NCBI GenBank assembly: GCA_041476285.1 | Contig: JBGOTD010000031.1 | Coordinates: 1 to 8,742, forward strand | Source of the DNA: UBA12276 sp041476285 | GTDB lineage: Archaea; Micrarchaeota; Micrarchaeia; Micrarchaeales; Micrarchaeaceae | Direction of reading: 5' to 3' | DNA length: 8,742 nt | Notes under the pieces: generated by a model | What the model was told of the DNA's origin: nothing | Databases searched by the model: none | Seen by the model: only the letters and a program-made list of their open reading frames with translations | Made by a program: the position numbers and the translations under genes | Shown: in pieces, positions 6,109 to 8,742 of the stretch | Layout of the letters: each line of letters opens with the position of its first letter | Numbering within the stretch: position 1 is the first letter of the stretch

Positions 6109-7157
6109 AATATGCTTCTCTGCCCTTTCCTTAATTCAACTATATATGCTCTTACACCAACCTTCCTTACCTTTTTATCCTTAACAAGATCCTTGATGAG
6201 CTGCGAAGAGGTTTCATACAATAAATCCAAGGAGTCGGTGTAATTGTTGAGCTTCCTGTTCTTTATCCGTTCGGTGAAATCAGAATATCTTGCCTTAACG
6301 GATATTCCCTTGAACCATAGGCCCTTCTTTTTGATCTCTTTTATTACCTCATTTGAAAGTTCCATCAGCATCTTGTTTATTTCATCCGGATCTTTTGTTT
6401 CCCTATCAAGAGTCCTTTCCCTCCCGACAGACATTACTGTGTAATTATCGCTCACTTTGCTTTCATCTTTGCCGTTTGCAAGAAGAAACAGCTCCCTGCC
6501 GAAAACTCCGAATTTTTCCACAAGCACATTCGGGTCTGCCTTCGAAAGCTGTCCTATGTTGCTTATTCCCATCGACCTGAGCCTCTCAGCCGTTTTTTTG
6601 CCTACCCCGAGCAGTGAGTCTATGTCCTTGCCATTGAGAAACGATTTCAGATCAGCATCCTTCAAAATGCCTATGCCATTTGGCTTGGAGCTGTCGCATA
6701 TCATCTTTGCGTACACCTTGCCTATGCTTATCCCTATTGTGCAGGGAAGGCCGATTTCTTTTTTTATTCTTTCCTTTATCTTCTTTGCAAGATCCTCCGC
6801 ATCTTCGTAGCTTTTTTCGCCCAGATCAACAGCAGCCTCGTCTATGCTTATTATCTCGGTGGTGAGGCCATGGCCTTTCACAAGCTTCATTACCTTGTCG
6901 GAAACCTCCTGATAGTAATTATCATCAGACTCCAGATAAACAAGGTCAGGCTTCAGCTTCAGTGCCTGCATTGTCGGCATTGCACTATGTATGCCGAATT
7001 TTCTTGCTTCGTAATTGCATGTCTGGACTACGCCGCGCTCCCTTTTTGCTATTGTTGCAGTGCCCACTACAAATGGCTTGGACTTCAATTCGGGATGGCG
7101 TAGCTCCTCGCATGCTGCGAAGAAGTAATCCATGTCCAAAAAGAGCACCAACGCCAA
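6105..7157 (-). CDS. dinB: Y-family translesion DNA polymerase (Dpo4/DinB type)
   Basis: The 350-aa product matches Sulfolobus Dpo4 in length and motif order. LFLDMDYFFA (5-14) carries catalytic D8 and a Phe steric gate (F13) that excludes ribonucleotides. SIDEA (104-108) carries D106 and E107. Next come SKPNGIGIL (157-165), the helix-hairpin-helix LLGVGKKTAERL (182-193) in the thumb, SVGRERTL (243-250) starting the little finger, and the C-terminal tail GQRSIF. The enzyme copies past damaged template bases without proofreading. Dpo4 has Tyr after SIDEA where this protein has Ala. The ending QRSIF resembles a shortened PCNA-binding motif. The start codon is TTG at 7157, which aligns the catalytic residues one position from Dpo4 and lies 29 bases from a TATA box. 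TTG at 7151 and GTG at 7148 are alternatives. Confidence 0.95.
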   Translation of the reverse strand: MALVLFLDMDYFFAACEELRHPELKSKPFVVGTATIAKRERGVVQTCNYEARKFGIHSAMPTMQALKLKPDLVYLESDDNYYQEVSDKVMKLVKGHGLTTEIISIDEAAVDLGEKSYEDAEDLAKKIKERIKKEIGLPCTIGISIGKVYAKMICDSSKPNGIGILKDADLKSFLNGKDIDSLLGVGKKTAERLRSMGISNIGQLSKADPNVLVEKFGVFGRELFLLANGKDESKVSDNYTVMSVGRERTLDRETKDPDEINKMLMELSNEVIKEIKKKGLWFKGISVKARYSDFTERIKNRKLNNYTDSLDLLYETSSQLIKDLVKDKKVRKVGVRAYIVELRKGQRSIF

Positions 7158-7180
7158 AAAAGCACCAAACCAGATTTATT

Positions 7181-7208
7181 AATTATATAAGCAACATAAA
7201 GATAAATT
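7181..7208. promoter_or_regulatory. Divergent promoter of dinB and MEMO genes
   Basis: The spacer is only 69 bp. The palindromic box ttatataa (7183-7190) is centred about 29 bases from the dinB start at 7157 and about 40 from the MEMO ATG. gataaatt (7201-7208) lies 22 bases ahead of the MEMO ATG and may be its own box. Being symmetric, the first box could serve both directions. Confidence 0.5.
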
Positions 7209-7226
7209 AGTAATTGCTGTGATCAG

Positions 7227-8051
7227 ATGAGGAAAAGCGTATTCGATGGCAGTTTCTACCCATATAGCGGCAGCAAACTAAGGGAATTCATAAAATCAGC
7301 AATGGAAGAAACAACAATTGCAGACGGAACAGAAAACGCAAGTTCATATGTGGCACCACATGCCGGTTACATGTATTCCGGAAAGACTGCAGCATTCACC
7401 TACAAAGCGATAAGCAAGAATCCAAAAATGGAAAAAACAGACACAATAGTCGTTGTAGGGCCGAACCATACCGGACTAGGAAGGCCGATATCCGTATCAA
7501 TGGAGGACTGGGAAACGCCTTTGGGTACTGCATTGAATGATAGGGCGCTATCAAAAGAAATAGCCGATAATTCTGAATACATAGAAATAGATGAGCAGGC
7601 ACATGCCAGCGAGCACTCGATAGAGGTGCAATTACCATTCATACAATACCTATTCCCAAAGAAAAAGCTGGCGCTCATATGCATGGCAGACCAAAGCGAG
7701 GAGGCAAGCGAGATACTGTCAAAATCCATAGAAAAGGCCGCAGAGGAAACGAAAAGGAGGATAATTGTTGTCGCAAGCTCGGATTTCAACCACTATGAAT
7801 CTGCAGAGGTTGCGAAGAAAAAGGATTCAAAGCTTTTGGACACAATAAAAGGAATTGATCATAAAAACTTCAACAAGCTCGTATATTCGCTGAACGACAG
7901 TATATGTGGATTCGGGCCGATAACCGTGGCCATGCTTTTTGCAAAACAGGCCGGCGCAAAAACTGGCATCATCCTAAGGTACGGGAACTCGGGTGAAACG
8001 ACTGGCAATTATTCAAGTGTGGTCGCATATTCATCCATAGCCTTCGTTTAG
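7227..8051 (+). CDS. MEMO family protein (AmmeMemoRadiSam protein B type)
   Basis: The 274-aa protein covers the whole MEMO domain, a fold related to class III extradiol dioxygenases. Seen are the opening FDGSFYP (6-12), APHAGYMYSG (43-52, H45), VVGPNHTG (76-83, H81), WETPLGT (95-101), ASEHSIEVQLPF (127-138), SSDFNHY (184-190, H189), SICGFGPI (225-232, C227), and the closing YGNSGETTG (252-260). H45, H81, H189 and C227 correspond to the metal-binding residues described in human MEMO1 (His49, His81, His192, Cys244). The reaction in archaea is not established. The family co-occurs with AMMECR1, whose gene is at 351-968, and with a radical-SAM protein not seen here. The start follows GTGATC (7219-7224), which can pair with the archaeal 16S rRNA 3' end. 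No signal peptide is evident. Confidence 0.95.
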   Translation: MRKSVFDGSFYPYSGSKLREFIKSAMEETTIADGTENASSYVAPHAGYMYSGKTAAFTYKAISKNPKMEKTDTIVVVGPNHTGLGRPISVSMEDWETPLGTALNDRALSKEIADNSEYIEIDEQAHASEHSIEVQLPFIQYLFPKKKLALICMADQSEEASEILSKSIEKAAEETKRRIIVVASSDFNHYESAEVAKKKDSKLLDTIKGIDHKNFNKLVYSLNDSICGFGPITVAMLFAKQAGAKTGIILRYGNSGETTGNYSSVVAYSSIAFV

Positions 8052-8095
8052 CGAAAATGGCATGAAATAAAAAGCTATTTAAATTCTTTCATATC

Positions 8096-8103
8096 TATAT
8101 AAA
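8096..8103 (+). promoter_or_regulatory. TATA box of surface-protein gene
   Basis: tatataaa is centred about 25 bases ahead of the ATG at 8125, the ideal spacing for a leaderless archaeal transcript. No Shine-Dalgarno motif lies directly ahead of that ATG. This is the clearest promoter in the window. Confidence 0.6.
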
Positions 8104-8124
8104 GTGAATGTTGGGGTCATAGAT

Positions 8125-8742
8125 ATGTTTCAAAATTTGAATGGTATAAAAAAGCTTAGTCTGATTTTAATATTATCCGTAGCGCTATTGCAGCTTAACG
8201 TATTGATATCGGGCGCACAGGGAGCGCAGAACATAACGGGACTTTCAAATTTTGTAATATCTGAAAACAGTGCATTTATATACCTCAACGACAGTCTGGC
8301 AATACCATTCAGTCTGAATCTTACGTCCGGAACTCCTGGAACGACATATCTTATTGTGGCAAATGGTCAGGCACTGGCAAATAATGGCATATATGTGGGA
8401 ATAAACCCGAGCACAGGAAGACCAAATTACGGCGGCTTTCTTTATATAAATACTAATGTGAGACAGGGCGTGGTTCCTGGAGTATATACATTGATGATAG
8501 AGAGCGGCGGGGCAGATCCAATATACCCTGGAGTATTCAATTTCACACTAAATGTAATTAACACAGCAAGGCCATCTACAACGCAATCCACATCATCCGG
8601 CTCGTCAACATCGTTTTCAGTAACGTCCACACCAACAACCATAGCAGGAACAGGCCAGTCATCAAATCTGTTGGGCCTAGGAGCAGCGGGAATAATAGTA
8701 ATACTAGTAATCATAATAATAGTCTTCCTGGCAATCAAGGCA
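8125..8742 (+). CDS. Secreted membrane-anchored surface protein (open at window end)
   Basis: The frame opens at ATG 8125 and has no stop before the window ends, giving 206 residues so far. Residues 1-33 look like a signal peptide: a short basic stretch (IKK), a hydrophobic core LSLILILSVALL, then small residues near SGAQGAQ. Residues about 36-148 are polar, beta-rich and contain four N-glycosylation sequons (N36, N55, N65, N139). Residues 149-180 form a Thr/Ser/Pro-rich linker typical of cell-surface stalks. Residues 183-204 are a strongly hydrophobic helix ending AIKA, so the protein is likely held in the membrane by its C-terminus with the beta domain outside. I recognise no specific family. 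An ATG at 8108 meets TAG within four codons and is excluded as the start. It follows MEMO by 73 bp under its own TATA box. Confidence 0.8.
   Translation, partial: MFQNLNGIKKLSLILILSVALLQLNVLISGAQGAQNITGLSNFVISENSAFIYLNDSLAIPFSLNLTSGTPGTTYLIVANGQALANNGIYVGINPSTGRPNYGGFLYINTNVRQGVVPGVYTLMIESGGADPIYPGVFNFTLNVINTARPSTTQSTSSGSSTSFSVTSTPTTIAGTGQSSNLLGLGAAGIIVILVIIIIVFLAIKA

Noticed and set aside
7400..7789. Minus-strand open frame of 129 codons
   Set aside because: It is antisense to the MEMO gene; its composition is explained by the opposite strand's codons.
8442..8738. Minus-strand open frame of 98 codons rich in Asp and Val
   Set aside because: It is the antisense of the Ser/Thr-rich linker and Ile-rich membrane helix of the surface protein, a common cause of spurious open frames.
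1..8742. Mobile element, CRISPR array or defence cassette
   Set aside because: No transposase, integrase, terminal repeats or regularly spaced repeats were seen, and all genes have housekeeping or surface assignments.

Overview
The window is compact archaeal DNA. Evidence for Archaea is a tRNA-Ile with a short intron just after the anticodon, AT-rich TATA boxes roughly 22-35 bases ahead of several starts, and heavy use of ATA (Ile) and AGG/AGA (Arg) codons. The protein families also fit: AMMECR1 and MEMO, an MBL/beta-CASP nuclease, a Dpo4-like polymerase and an RNase HI. Near-zero gaps between convergent genes suggest a small streamlined genome, possibly a DPANN/Micrarchaeota-type or Thermoplasmata-associated archaeon. 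That placement is inference; no marker gene here fixes the phylum.

Layout. 1-309 (-): 5' portion of an RNase HI gene cut by the window edge. 351-968 (+): AMMECR1 protein. 987-1075 (+): tRNA-Ile(GAU) with a 13-nt intron. 1179-2303 (+): Gfo/Idh/MocA-type NAD(P) oxidoreductase. 2380-3285 (+): MscS-type mechanosensitive channel. 3287-4042 (-): beta-carbonic-anhydrase-like protein with an unusual C-terminal part. 4119-5078 (-): short MBL/beta-CASP nuclease. 5176-6108 (+): thioredoxin reductase. 6105-7157 (-): Y-family DNA polymerase. 7227-8051 (+): MEMO family protein. 8125-8742 (+, open at the window end): secreted, membrane-anchored surface protein that has no stop inside the window.

How it works together. 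Most genes look like single housekeeping transcription units, each with its own TATA box. The only likely co-transcribed pair is the nuclease and the carbonic-anhydrase-like gene. Three gene pairs diverge from short shared promoter regions (near 310-350, 5079-5175 and 7158-7226). Two pairs converge with a gap of 1 base (3285/3287) or a 4-base overlap (6105-6108), leaving no room for separate terminators. AMMECR1 and MEMO belong to one known co-occurring set (the AmmeMemoRadiSam system), but here they lie about 6.3 kb apart without a radical-SAM partner. No mobile element, CRISPR array or defence cassette was seen. I do not see a clearly new multi-gene system. The most unusual single items are the carbonic-anhydrase-like protein, the minimal tRNA intron and the palindromic shared stop codon.
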